Positions 27,573-35,926 of a stretch of 64,000 bases of DNA are shown here, piece after piece (position 1 is the first letter of the stretch; every line of letters begins with the position of its first letter). A program made the translations under genes and the position numbers. The DNA lies in NCBI GenBank assembly GCA_002427815.1, contig DIZF01000055.1, positions 1 through 64,000 on the forward strand, in the 5' to 3' direction. The stretch comes from Ramlibacter tataouinensis (lineage in GTDB: Bacteria > Pseudomonadota > Gammaproteobacteria > Burkholderiales > Burkholderiaceae_C). Under the pieces are notes generated by a model that made no database searches, was not told where the DNA came from, and saw only the letters and a program-made list of their open reading frames with translations.

Positions 27573-28646
27573 ATGAAAATCGCTGTCCTGGGTGGGGGCC
27601 ACGGCTGCTATGCCGCTGCCGCAGACTTGTCGGAGGCTGGCCATGAAGTGCGACTCTGGCGTCGTGACGCGGCTGCGCTGCGGCCGCTGATCGAGGCCGG
27701 CTCCGTCCTGCTCCAGGATGCGGCGGGCTCGCGCGAGGTGCCTGTCGCGCTGGCCAGCGCCGACATGTCGCGGGTGCTCCAGGATGCGGCGCTGATCCTG
27801 ATTCCCAGCCCGGCCACGGCGCAGGCCGACATCGCGCGAGCCATGGCGCCGCACCTCGTGAGCGGGCAGGTGGTCTTCCTCGCACCCGGCACGTTTGGCA
27901 GCTACGTCATGGCACGCATCGTGCGCGACTGCGGCAACACGGCGGACATCGCGTGGGCGGAGACCGGCACCTTGCCCTATCTCGCGCGCAAGCACGGGGA
28001 GCGCGAGGTCAACCTGACCGTCCGCGCGGTGCGCCTGCCCACCGGCGTGTATCCGGCGTGCCGCGCGAAGGAGGCGATCGCGCGCATCCGCGAGGCCTAT
28101 GCCAGCGTGCACGGCTGCGGCGACGCGCTCTCGGGTGCGCTGATGAATGCCGGACCGGTGATCCACCCGCCACTGATGGTGATGAACGCCGCGCCCTTGC
28201 AGCACTTCGAGCGCTGGGACATCCACAACGAAGGCACGCAGCCCGCGGTGCGCGCCGTCACCGACCGGCTCGACCGCGAGCGCATCGCGGTACGCGAAGC
28301 GCTGGGCTACCCGGCCCCGCACTATCCGTTGGCCGACCACTACAACAACGACCAGTGGATGTATGGCGATGCGCACAAGAAGCTCGTCAAGTCGGGCGAC
28401 TGGCGCGAACACATCGACCTGCACACCCATCGCTACATCACCGAGGACACCGAGCTGGGCCTGGCTTTCCTGGCATCGGTCGCGCGCTGGAGCGCAACCG
28501 ACGCGCCGCTCGCGAATGGCCTGCTGGCCGTTGTCGGCGGCTTCCTGGGGCGCGACCTGCGCCACGGGCCGCGGACCCTGGAGGCGCTCGGCCTCGCCGG
28601 CCTCGGCCGCGCAGCTCTGCTGCAGCAATTGCACGAGGGAGCCTGA
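27573..28646 (+). CDS. opine/octopine dehydrogenase-family oxidoreductase
   Basis: 357 aa. An N-terminal NAD(P) Rossmann domain (MKIAVLGGGHGCYAAAADL) is followed by a helical octopine-dehydrogenase-type domain (ALMNAGPVIHPPLMVMNA near 188-205, HYNNDQWMYGDAHKKL, LHTHRYITEDTELGL). The family makes or breaks opines (amino acid-keto acid conjugates) or reduces related imines. It heads a tight trio with a 3-hydroxyacyl-CoA dehydrogenase and a quinone-reductase-like gene just upstream of the MarR gene, and has its own promoter. A role processing an amino-acid conjugate of an aromatic acid is possible, but this is inference. Confidence 0.82.
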   Translation: MKIAVLGGGHGCYAAAADLSEAGHEVRLWRRDAAALRPLIEAGSVLLQDAAGSREVPVALASADMSRVLQDAALILIPSPATAQADIARAMAPHLVSGQVVFLAPGTFGSYVMARIVRDCGNTADIAWAETGTLPYLARKHGEREVNLTVRAVRLPTGVYPACRAKEAIARIREAYASVHGCGDALSGALMNAGPVIHPPLMVMNAAPLQHFERWDIHNEGTQPAVRAVTDRLDRERIAVREALGYPAPHYPLADHYNNDQWMYGDAHKKLVKSGDWREHIDLHTHRYITEDTELGLAFLASVARWSATDAPLANGLLAVVGGFLGRDLRHGPRTLEALGLAGLGRAALLQQLHEGA

Positions 28647-28648
28647 CG

Positions 28649-29644
28649 ATGGCCCGCTTTGCCGCTGTCGGCGCCGGTCGCATGGGGCGCGGCATTGCGA
28701 TTGCCTTCGCCTATGCCGGCCATCGGATCGCGCTCATCGACCTGCGACAGCGCTCGCCGCAAGCGTGGCAGCGCCTGTGCGATGAGGCGCGCGGCGAGAT
28801 CGATGCCAGCCTGAGGGTGCTGGCGCAGCTCGGCGCCTTCGAGCCGAGCCAGGTCGAGGCGATCGCCGCGCGGGTGGAACTGGTCGATGCCGATGGCGCG
28901 GCGGCCGCGCTGGCAGCCGCCGAACTGGTGTTCGAAGGCGTGCCGGAAACCATGGAGGCCAAGCGCGATGCCTTCGAGCAGATCAATCGGCATTGCAGCG
29001 ACGAGGCCATCCTCACCTCGACCACCAGCAGCATTCTGGTGACGCAGCTGGCGCAGCTGGTGCGCCGCCCCGAGCGCTTCCTCAACATGCACTGGCTCAA
29101 TCCGGCCTATCTGATCCCGGTGGTCGAGCTCAGCACCCATGCGGGAACCGACCCCGGCGTGGTGGAGCGAACGCGCGCGCTGATGGAGGGGATCGGCAAG
29201 CTGCCCGTGGTATGCGGGCCCACGCCGGGCTACATCGTGCCGCGGCTGCAGGCCCTGATCATGAACGAGGCGGCGCGCATGATCGAGGAGGGCGCCGCCA
29301 CTGCAGAAGAGATCGACAAGGCCACGCGCTTCGGCCTGGGACTGCGCTTCGCAGCGATCGGCGTGGTGGAGTTCATCGACTTCGGCGGCAGCGACATCCT
29401 GCATCACGCGAGCCGCGAAATGGCGGCGTCCGTCGATGCGAATCGCTACGCCGCTCCGGCCATCGTCGGTCGCATGGTGGAGCAGGGCCACCTGGGCGTG
29501 AAGACCGGCAGCGGGTTCTACGACTACACCGGCCGCGACGTACCGGCCTACCGGCGCGACGTTCTGGCGCGCACGCTGGCCATGCTGCGCCACGCCGGCC
29601 TGTGGAAGCCGCCCGCGGCGGCGACGCTCGACGCGCAGCCATGA
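28649..29644 (+). CDS. 3-hydroxyacyl-CoA dehydrogenase-family protein
   Basis: 331 aa. The N-terminal NAD domain starts FAAVGAGRMGRGIAIAFAYAG; the catalytic His lies in NMHWLNPAYLIPVVEL; the C-terminal domain starts with the typical PTPGYIVPRLQALIMNEAARM and ends GVKTGSGFYDY. It oxidises a 3-hydroxyacyl (often CoA-bound) substrate to the 3-keto form. Only 2 bp separate it from the opine dehydrogenase-like stop, and its own stop overlaps the next start (ATGA). It is the single-function type, without an enoyl-CoA hydratase domain. Confidence 0.9.
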   Translation: MARFAAVGAGRMGRGIAIAFAYAGHRIALIDLRQRSPQAWQRLCDEARGEIDASLRVLAQLGAFEPSQVEAIAARVELVDADGAAAALAAAELVFEGVPETMEAKRDAFEQINRHCSDEAILTSTTSSILVTQLAQLVRRPERFLNMHWLNPAYLIPVVELSTHAGTDPGVVERTRALMEGIGKLPVVCGPTPGYIVPRLQALIMNEAARMIEEGAATAEEIDKATRFGLGLRFAAIGVVEFIDFGGSDILHHASREMAASVDANRYAAPAIVGRMVEQGHLGVKTGSGFYDYTGRDVPAYRRDVLARTLAMLRHAGLWKPPAAATLDAQP

Positions 29645-30573
29645 AAGCGGTGCGCGTTCATGCGTTCGGCCAGCCCCCGCAGGTCGACGAGATCGAGGCG
29701 CCGCATCCCGCGCGAGGCCGCACCATCGTGGAAATGCGCGCCGCCACCGTCGGCCATATCGACCGCACCGTCTGGAGCGGCAGCTTCCTGCAGCATCCGC
29801 CCCTGCCCTACATTCCGGGCGTGGAGGCGGCTGGCATCGTGCGGTCCAGCGAGCGCTTTGCCGCCGGTGCGCGCGTGTGGATGCGTGGCTGCGGCCTGGG
29901 CATCCGGACCGACGGCACCTGGTGCGAATCCATAGCTGCTCCTGACGAGGCCGTGGAAAAGCTGCCCGATGCCATGTCGATGGAACTCGGATCGGCTTTC
30001 TTTTCGCCTTGTACTTCCGCCTGGGTGGCGTTGCACGACGTCGGGCGGCTGCAGCCCGGGGAGCGGCTGCTCGTCACCGGCGCGAGCGGTGCCGTCGGCT
30101 CCATCACTGTGCAGTTGTCGCTCGACATGGGCGCTCGTGTCTACGCGGTCGTGCGTGACGCAGAGCAGGCGGCCCGCCTGCCGCCGGCCGCCACGGCCGT
30201 GTTCGAGGATGGCCTGGCCGGCAGCAGTGCGGTCGACGTGCTGGTCGACACGGTTGGCGGCGCCCTGCTCGCGGCGGCACTGCCCCGCGTAGCTCCCGGC
30301 GGGCGCGCCGTGCTGGTCGGCTATACCGGCGGCCACGCCCTGTCGCTCGATCTGCCGGCCTTGCTCCAGCGGGACGTCGCGCTGTTGCCGTTGAACATGA
30401 TGCGCCGGGAGGCAGCCGGGCGGGCGGCGGTGCCCGAACTGATGCGGCGGCTGGGCGATGGCCGGCTGCGGCTCGATGTCACGACCTTTCCGCTGCACGA
30501 GGCTGGGACGGCGCTGGCGTGGCTCGCACAACGCGGCCATCGTGGTCGCGCCGTGCTGGTGCCCGGAACCTGA
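29641..30573 (+). CDS. quinone oxidoreductase-like medium-chain dehydrogenase
   Basis: 310 aa MDR-superfamily protein, probably NADPH-dependent. The GroES-like N-terminus (MKAVRVHAFGQPPQVDEIEA, IPGVEAAGIV) lacks the zinc-binding cysteines, as in quinone oxidoreductases. The cofactor loop is LLVTGASGAVGSITVQLSL near 142-160. It overlaps the preceding gene (ATGA), ending the three-gene unit, and is convergent with the MarR gene. It may reduce an enone or quinone intermediate; the substrate is unknown. Confidence 0.85.
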   Translation: MKAVRVHAFGQPPQVDEIEAPHPARGRTIVEMRAATVGHIDRTVWSGSFLQHPPLPYIPGVEAAGIVRSSERFAAGARVWMRGCGLGIRTDGTWCESIAAPDEAVEKLPDAMSMELGSAFFSPCTSAWVALHDVGRLQPGERLLVTGASGAVGSITVQLSLDMGARVYAVVRDAEQAARLPPAATAVFEDGLAGSSAVDVLVDTVGGALLAAALPRVAPGGRAVLVGYTGGHALSLDLPALLQRDVALLPLNMMRREAAGRAAVPELMRRLGDGRLRLDVTTFPLHEAGTALAWLAQRGHRGRAVLVPGT

Positions 30574-30584
30574 ACGCCCGACGC

Positions 30585-31097
30585 TCAGGTTTCCGACGGC
30601 GTCGCGCGGTGCAATTCGATGATGTGGCGCAGTGTCGACTTGAGCTCTTCGGCCCGTTCGAGACCGAACGGCTCCAGCACCCGCTGCTCGTGGGCGCGCG
30701 CCAGCGCAATCAGGCGCGAGACCATCCGGCTGCCGGCCGGCGTGATCTTCACCAGCGTGATGCGCCGGTCGCCGTTCTTGTCCAGTCGCTCGACCAGGCC
30801 CTTGCCCTCCATGCGGTCGAGCAAACGGGTGGCAGTGGGCTGCTTGATGGTCGAGATGGCAGCGAGCCGCCCGATGCTCAGCGGCGCGCTGCCGGCCAGC
30901 GTGGCCAGCACCCGCCATTCGGAGACGGAGAAGCCGTTGGCCCGCACGACCTGATGGAACTCCCCCGAGATCAGCTGGCTCGCCTGGGCCAGCAGAGCGG
31001 CCAGGTAGTCATCGACAAAACGGTCCGCCACGGCACGCGATCGCTGCATCTCATGATTGTGTGCCCGGCCGGGTTTTCCCGGAGCGTTCAGATCCAT
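30585..31097 (-). CDS. MarR-family transcriptional regulator
   Basis: 170 aa winged-helix repressor. The HTH region is visible as LSIGRLAAISTIKQPTATRLLDRMEGKGLVER (a dimerising MarR with DNA-recognition helix QPTATRLLDRM), with the wing at DRRITLVKITPAG. It is transcribed divergently from iorA with 81 bp between, where a palindrome overlaps a consensus -35. If the downstream region is an iad-type locus, this is the position of IadR, the auxin-responsive MarR repressor. The first ATG (31097) is assumed; a second in-frame ATG at 31049 is possible, and neither has a strong Shine-Dalgarno. Confidence 0.88.
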   Translation of the reverse strand: MDLNAPGKPGRAHNHEMQRSRAVADRFVDDYLAALLAQASQLISGEFHQVVRANGFSVSEWRVLATLAGSAPLSIGRLAAISTIKQPTATRLLDRMEGKGLVERLDKNGDRRITLVKITPAGSRMVSRLIALARAHEQRVLEPFGLERAEELKSTLRHIIELHRATPSET

Positions 31098-31110
31098 GAT
31101 TATTGATATA

Positions 31111-31124
31111 TTGACAGTTCAACT
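31111..31124 (+). promoter_or_regulatory. iorA promoter -35 overlapped by candidate MarR operator
   Basis: TTGACA at 31111-31116 is a perfect -35 for the iorA operon and runs directly into the palindrome agttcaact (31116-31124), placed where a bound MarR dimer would block RNA polymerase. The matching -10, near 31134, is weak. Confidence 0.45.
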
Positions 31125-31178
31125 ATTGCCATCATAGCAAGGTGAGCAGCAGCAGATTGGGTTTCTGGAAGGATCAGG

Positions 31179-33338
31179 ATGGCTGAGCGTTCTTTTGCCG
31201 AGGAAGTGAAAAAGCTGCGGCTGGGCGCCGGCGAGCTTTTCCGCGGCGAAGGCATCCTCGCTGTGACGAAGGCGCTGCTGGAGTCGGGCGTGGCCTACGT
31301 GGCGGGCTACCAGGGCGCGCCGATCTCGCATCTCATGGACGTGCTGGCCGACGCCCAGGACATTCTCGCGGAGCACGGAATCCGCTTCGAGAACAGCGCC
31401 AGCGAAGCCACGGCTGCCGCAACGCTCGCGGCGTCCGTCAACTACCCGCTGCGCGGAGCCGTCACCTTCAAGTCCACCGCCGGCACCAATGTGGCGTCCG
31501 ACGCGCTCGCCAACCTGGCCTCGGGTGGCGTGACGGGCGGCGCGCTCATCGTGGTCGGCGAGGACTATGGCGAGGGTTCGTCGATCATGCAGGAGCGCAG
31601 CCACGCCTTCGCGATGAAATCGCAGATCTGGCTGCTCGACCCGCGGCCCAACCTGCCGGCCATCGTGCGGGCGGTCAAGAGCGGCTTCGAGCTCTCGGAA
31701 GCCAGCCATACGCCGGTGATGTTGCAGCTGCGCATCCGCGCCTGCCATGTGCACGGCGAGTTCGTCGCGGCCGACAACGTCAAGCCGGCCTTTACCGTGC
31801 GCGACGCCCTGGAAAACCCGCAGCGCGACGTGAACCGGATCGTGCTGCCGCCGGCGAGTTTCCTGCACGAGCAGGAGAAAGTGAACGAACGCTGGCCGGC
31901 CGCGGTGCGCTTCATCCTGGAGCGGGGCCTGAACGAATTGTTTGCCGAAGGCACCGACGAGATCGGGATCGTGGTGCAGGGCGGCAGCTACAACATGCTG
32001 ATGCGCGCCCTCCTGCGCCTGGGCGTGGCCGATGTCTACGGCAACAGCCGCGTGCCACTCTACGTGATGAACGTGGCCTACCCGGTGGTGGACAGCGAGG
32101 TGCTGCGCTTCTGCCAGGGCAAGCGCGCCGTGTTGATGGTGGAGGAAGGGCAGCCCAACTTCATCGAGCAGAACATCGCCACCATCCTGCGCCAGGCGGG
32201 ATCGGCCACCGCGCTGCACGGCAAGGACATGCTGACCATGGCGGGCGAGTATTCGGCGGCCGAGCTTCTCAAGGGCGCGCGCGCATTCCTCGCGCACTAC
32301 GGCCGGGTCGAGCCCGCTGCCGTCGAGGCGCGCCAGCCGCTCAAGGCGGCGGTGATCCCGCTCACGCCGATCGCCGACAGCGTCAACGCGCGGCCGCCGG
32401 GCTTTTGCACCGGCTGCCCGGAACGGCCCATCTTCACGGCGATGAAGCTGGTCGAGCGCGAGCTGGGGCCGCACCACGTGAGCGCCGACATCGGCTGCCA
32501 CCTGTTCTCCATCCTGCCGCCGTTCAATCTCGGGAACACGACCATGGGCTACGGCCTGGGCGCGGCCGGCTCGGCGGCGCTCAACCCGCCGGCCGGCACG
32601 CCGCAGGGCAAACGGGCCATCAGCGTGATGGGGGACGGCGGCTTCTGGCACAACGGGCTCACCAGCGGCATCGCGAACTCGGTGTTCAACCGCAGCGACA
32701 ACCTCACCATCGTCGTCGACAACAGCTACACCTCGGCCACCGGCGGGCAGGACATCCTGTCCTCGACGGCGCAGAACCCCACGCGCAGCACCGGACACGC
32801 CATCGAGGCGGCGGTGCGCGGCGTGGGTGTGAAATGGGTTCGCACCGTCCGCCGCACCTATGACGTCGCCGGCATGCGCGATGCCCTGAAAGAGGCGCTG
32901 ACCACCCGCGAGCCGGGTCCCAAGGTGCTGATCGCGCAAAGCGAGTGCATGCTCAACAAACAGCGCCGCGAGAAGCCGCTGGTGCGCCAGGCGGCGGCCG
33001 CGGGCAAGCGGGTCGTGCGCGAACGGTTCGGCGTGGATGCCGACACCTGCACCGGCGACCATTCCTGCATCCGCCTGTCGGGCTGCCCCTCGCTGTCGAT
33101 CAAGTCCAACCCGGACCCCCTGCGCAGCGACCCGGTCGCCACGGTGCTCGACTCCTGCGTGGGCTGCGGCCTGTGCGGCGAGGTGTCGCAAGCCGCGGTG
33201 CTGTGCCCCTCGTTCTACCGGGCGCAGATCGTCACCAACCCGACGCGCTGGGACCGCTTGCGCCAGCGGCTGCGCCAGGCGGTGATAGTCCGGCTGCAAC
33301 AACGCGATGCGCGCGCCCGTGCGCGCTACGCCTTCTGA
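31179..33338 (+). CDS. iorA: indolepyruvate ferredoxin oxidoreductase alpha-like (TPP and Fe-S) subunit
   Basis: 719 aa. IorA-type enzymes oxidatively decarboxylate aryl-2-oxo acids to acyl-CoA with ferredoxin as acceptor. Visible parts: an N-terminal pyrimidine-binding domain with YQGAPISHLMDVL (about 44-56), the cluster motif FCTGCPERPIF near 408, the TPP-binding GDGGFWHNGL near 485 with its NS pair following, and a C-terminal ferredoxin domain with CTGDHSCIRLSGC and CVGCGLCGEV cysteines. It opens a long co-directional run and is immediately followed by iorB. In the iad comparison this is the first catabolic gene, so the substrate may be an indolic oxo acid or a later CoA-ester step; this is not decidable here. 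Confidence 0.9.
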   Translation: MAERSFAEEVKKLRLGAGELFRGEGILAVTKALLESGVAYVAGYQGAPISHLMDVLADAQDILAEHGIRFENSASEATAAATLAASVNYPLRGAVTFKSTAGTNVASDALANLASGGVTGGALIVVGEDYGEGSSIMQERSHAFAMKSQIWLLDPRPNLPAIVRAVKSGFELSEASHTPVMLQLRIRACHVHGEFVAADNVKPAFTVRDALENPQRDVNRIVLPPASFLHEQEKVNERWPAAVRFILERGLNELFAEGTDEIGIVVQGGSYNMLMRALLRLGVADVYGNSRVPLYVMNVAYPVVDSEVLRFCQGKRAVLMVEEGQPNFIEQNIATILRQAGSATALHGKDMLTMAGEYSAAELLKGARAFLAHYGRVEPAAVEARQPLKAAVIPLTPIADSVNARPPGFCTGCPERPIFTAMKLVERELGPHHVSADIGCHLFSILPPFNLGNTTMGYGLGAAGSAALNPPAGTPQGKRAISVMGDGGFWHNGLTSGIANSVFNRSDNLTIVVDNSYTSATGGQDILSSTAQNPTRSTGHAIEAAVRGVGVKWVRTVRRTYDVAGMRDALKEALTTREPGPKVLIAQSECMLNKQRREKPLVRQAAAAGKRVVRERFGVDADTCTGDHSCIRLSGCPSLSIKSNPDPLRSDPVATVLDSCVGCGLCGEVSQAAVLCPSFYRAQIVTNPTRWDRLRQRLRQAVIVRLQQRDARARARYAF

Positions 33339-33349
33339 AGCGCCAGGCG

Positions 33350-34888
33350 ATGGCCGGAACCGAACCGATCAAGATCGCGATCCTCGCCATGGGCGGCGAG
33401 GGCGGCGGCGTGCTGGCCGACTGGCTGGTCGACCTCGGCGAGCACAACGGCTACATCGCCCAGACCACCTCGGTGCCCGGCGTGGCCCAGCGCACCGGCG
33501 CCACGATCTACTACGTCGAGCTGTACCCCAGGGTGCAGGCCGAGCGCGACGGCGGGACCCCGGTGCTGGCGCTGATGCCGCTGCCCGGCGATGTCGACGT
33601 CGTGCTCGCCTCCGAGCTGATGGAAGCGGGCCGCGCGGTGCAGCGCGGCCTGGTCACGCCCGACCGCACCACCCTGGTGGCCTCGACCCACCGGGTCTAT
33701 TCCATCGCCGAGAAGACCGCCATGGGCGACGGTCGGGTCGACGACCACAACCTGATGGCCCATGCGCAGCGCGCCGCCGGGCGTTTCGTGCGTTTCGACA
33801 TGGCGCAGGCGGCCGAGGACGCCGGCAGCGTGATCAGCGCCGTCATGTTCGGCGCGCTCGCCGGCACCGGCGTGCTGCCGTTTTCGCGCGCGCAGTTCGA
33901 GGGCACCATAGAGCGCGGTGGCGTCGGCGTAAAGCCCAGTCTCAAAGCGTTTGGGGCCGCCTGCGCGCGCGTCGGTGCGGAGCTGGAGGCGCCAGCGGGG
34001 ACGGGCCAGACGGGGACGGACGTGCAAGCCGGCGCGCCGGTGCCCGTGCAGCCGGTGCAGGGCGTGCCGCGCGACCCGCAGGTGCGCGCGCTGCTGGGCC
34101 GCGTCGCCGGCGGCTTCCCGGCCAGCGCCGTGCCGGTCCTCATCGAAGGCGTGCGCCGCCTCATCGACTACCAGGACCCTGCGTATGCGCAGCTGTACCT
34201 GGACCGGCTGGCGCGTATCGCCAGCCTGAGGGTAGAAGGCGAAGCGCTGCTGCTGCAGGAGAGCGCGCGCCACCTGGCCTTGTGGATGAGCTACGAAGAC
34301 ACCGTCCGTGTCGCCCAGCTGAAGACCCGCGCGACCCGCTTCGAACGCGTGCGCGACGAAGTGCATGCGGGCAGCGACCAGGTGCTCGCGATCAGCGAGT
34401 TCATGCACCCGCGCCTGGAGGAGATCTGCGACACGCTCCCGGCCGGCCTCGGCCGCTGGCTCCTGGGCTCGGGCTGGCCCCGCAGTCTGGTCGGACGCTT
34501 CACGCGCACCGGCCGCATCATCTCCACCAGCTCGCTGCGCGGCTTCCTCCTGCTCTTGCTGGTGGCGGGGATGAAGCGCTGGCGCCGCAGCAGCTTGCGC
34601 TTCGCGGTGGAGACGCTGCGGATCGAGCAATGGCTAGCGCAGATCGAGCAGGCGGCGGCAATCAACCCGCGGCTGGCGGTGGAAGTGGCGCAATGCCAGC
34701 GCCTGGTCAAGGGTTACGGCGACACCCATGCGCGCGGCTGGCGCAATTTCGAAACGCTGATGGCGGTGGTCCGCCGCGCCGGCGCCTCCCTCGCGCCCGT
34801 CACGCTGCGTGAGCTGAGCGACGCGGCCCTGGCCGATGAACACGGCGACCAGCTGCGCGCGACGCTGGCGCGCCATGCGCTCGCTTGA
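33350..34888 (+). CDS. iorB: indolepyruvate oxidoreductase beta-like subunit with DUF6537-type extension
   Basis: 512 aa from the ATG at 33350. The first about 200 residues are the gamma/beta POR domain: IKIAILAMGGEGGGVLADWL, SVPGVAQRTGATIYYVEL, ALMPLPGDVDVVLASELMEAGR. After a low-complexity linker (about 215-240) comes a helical domain of about 270 residues matching the C-terminal extension seen in fused IorAB proteins (LIDYQDPAYAQLYLDRL, LWMSYEDTVRVAQLKTRATR, RLVKGYGDTHARGWRNFETL). It pairs with the preceding IorA-like protein to form the active complex. It ends 17 bp before the reductase gene start. Confidence 0.9.
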   Translation: MAGTEPIKIAILAMGGEGGGVLADWLVDLGEHNGYIAQTTSVPGVAQRTGATIYYVELYPRVQAERDGGTPVLALMPLPGDVDVVLASELMEAGRAVQRGLVTPDRTTLVASTHRVYSIAEKTAMGDGRVDDHNLMAHAQRAAGRFVRFDMAQAAEDAGSVISAVMFGALAGTGVLPFSRAQFEGTIERGGVGVKPSLKAFGAACARVGAELEAPAGTGQTGTDVQAGAPVPVQPVQGVPRDPQVRALLGRVAGGFPASAVPVLIEGVRRLIDYQDPAYAQLYLDRLARIASLRVEGEALLLQESARHLALWMSYEDTVRVAQLKTRATRFERVRDEVHAGSDQVLAISEFMHPRLEEICDTLPAGLGRWLLGSGWPRSLVGRFTRTGRIISTSSLRGFLLLLLVAGMKRWRRSSLRFAVETLRIEQWLAQIEQAAAINPRLAVEVAQCQRLVKGYGDTHARGWRNFETLMAVVRRAGASLAPVTLRELSDAALADEHGDQLRATLARHALA

Positions 34889-34904
34889 GGAAGACCAGGA
34901 CGCG

Positions 34905-35903
34905 ATGACGACCATCACCAGACCCGCCCCGCTGCTGCTGCGTGTCGCCCAGACGCGCGAGCTGAATCCGCTGATCCGCCTGATCCGGCTGCGGGCGGCC
35001 GACGGCGCCGTGCTGCCCGGCTACGGCGCCGGCGCCCATGTGGGCGTCCACGTCGAGCTGCCCGATGGCAAGACCGACTGGCGCCCGTATTCGCTGGTCA
35101 ACCTGTCGACGCAGGCGGATGCCTGCGACACGCCGACCGAGTATGTGATCGCCGTTCGCCGGGAGGACGAGGGGCGCGGCGGCTCGCGCTTCATGCACGA
35201 GCGGGTGCACACCGGCCAGCTGCTCACCATCGAGCCGCCGAAGAACGAGTTTGCCCTGCGCGAACAGCCCGGCTGCGCGGTGCTGGTGGCCGGCGGCATC
35301 GGCATCACGCCGCTGGCGAGCATGGCGGCGCGGCGGGTCGCGCAGGGCGCGCCGGTGCGCATGCACTATGCCGGGCGCAGCCGCGAGCTGATGGCCTTCC
35401 TGCCCGAGCTGGAGCAGCTGCTGGGCGGATCGCTGCATGTGCACGCCGATGCGGAGGCCGGCTCTGCGCTGGACGTCGACGCGCTGCTGGACGGCTGCGC
35501 TGAACAGGACCAGCTCTACGTGTGCGGCCCCAAGCCCCTGCTGGACGCCGTGCTGGCAAAGACGCGGGCGCGCGGCTGGACCCGTGAACGCGTGCACTTC
35601 GAGGTCTTCACGGCGCCGGTCGTGGCAGCCGGCGACCATGCCTTTGAAGTCGTGCTGGCCCAGAGCGGCCGCAGCCTCACCGTGCCGGCCGGCACGTCCA
35701 TCCTCGACTGCCTCATCGCCGCCGGGTGCGATCCGATGTTCGACTGCAAGCGGGGCGAGTGCGGCGTGTGCGCGGCGCCCGTGCTCGAAGGTGAGATCGA
35801 CCACCGCGACTACGTCCTCAGCGAGCGTGAGAAGCGCGAGGGCAATGTGATCCAGACCTGCATCTCGCGCTGCAAGGGCCAGCGCCTGGTGCTCGACCTG
35901 TAG
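34905..35903 (+). CDS. iadC: PDR/VanB-family flavin and [2Fe-2S] oxidoreductase (dioxygenase reductase)
   Basis: 332 aa electron-transfer protein with three modules: a flavin domain with WRPYSLVNLS near 63-72, an NAD-binding domain with VLVAGGIGITPLASM near 126-140, and a C-terminal plant-type ferredoxin with CKRGECGVCAAPVLEG and a fourth Cys in QTCISRC. This layout belongs to one-component reductases such as VanB and phthalate dioxygenase reductase. It passes electrons from NAD(P)H to the Rieske dioxygenase encoded just downstream. The ATG at 34905 has AGGA five bases upstream. The symbol follows the iad locus as I recall it and rests on gene order; treat as provisional. Confidence 0.88.
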   Translation: MTTITRPAPLLLRVAQTRELNPLIRLIRLRAADGAVLPGYGAGAHVGVHVELPDGKTDWRPYSLVNLSTQADACDTPTEYVIAVRREDEGRGGSRFMHERVHTGQLLTIEPPKNEFALREQPGCAVLVAGGIGITPLASMAARRVAQGAPVRMHYAGRSRELMAFLPELEQLLGGSLHVHADAEAGSALDVDALLDGCAEQDQLYVCGPKPLLDAVLAKTRARGWTRERVHFEVFTAPVVAAGDHAFEVVLAQSGRSLTVPAGTSILDCLIAAGCDPMFDCKRGECGVCAAPVLEGEIDHRDYVLSEREKREGNVIQTCISRCKGQRLVLDL

Positions 35904-35926
35904 CCGCCGCCGAAAGAGGAGCTGTC

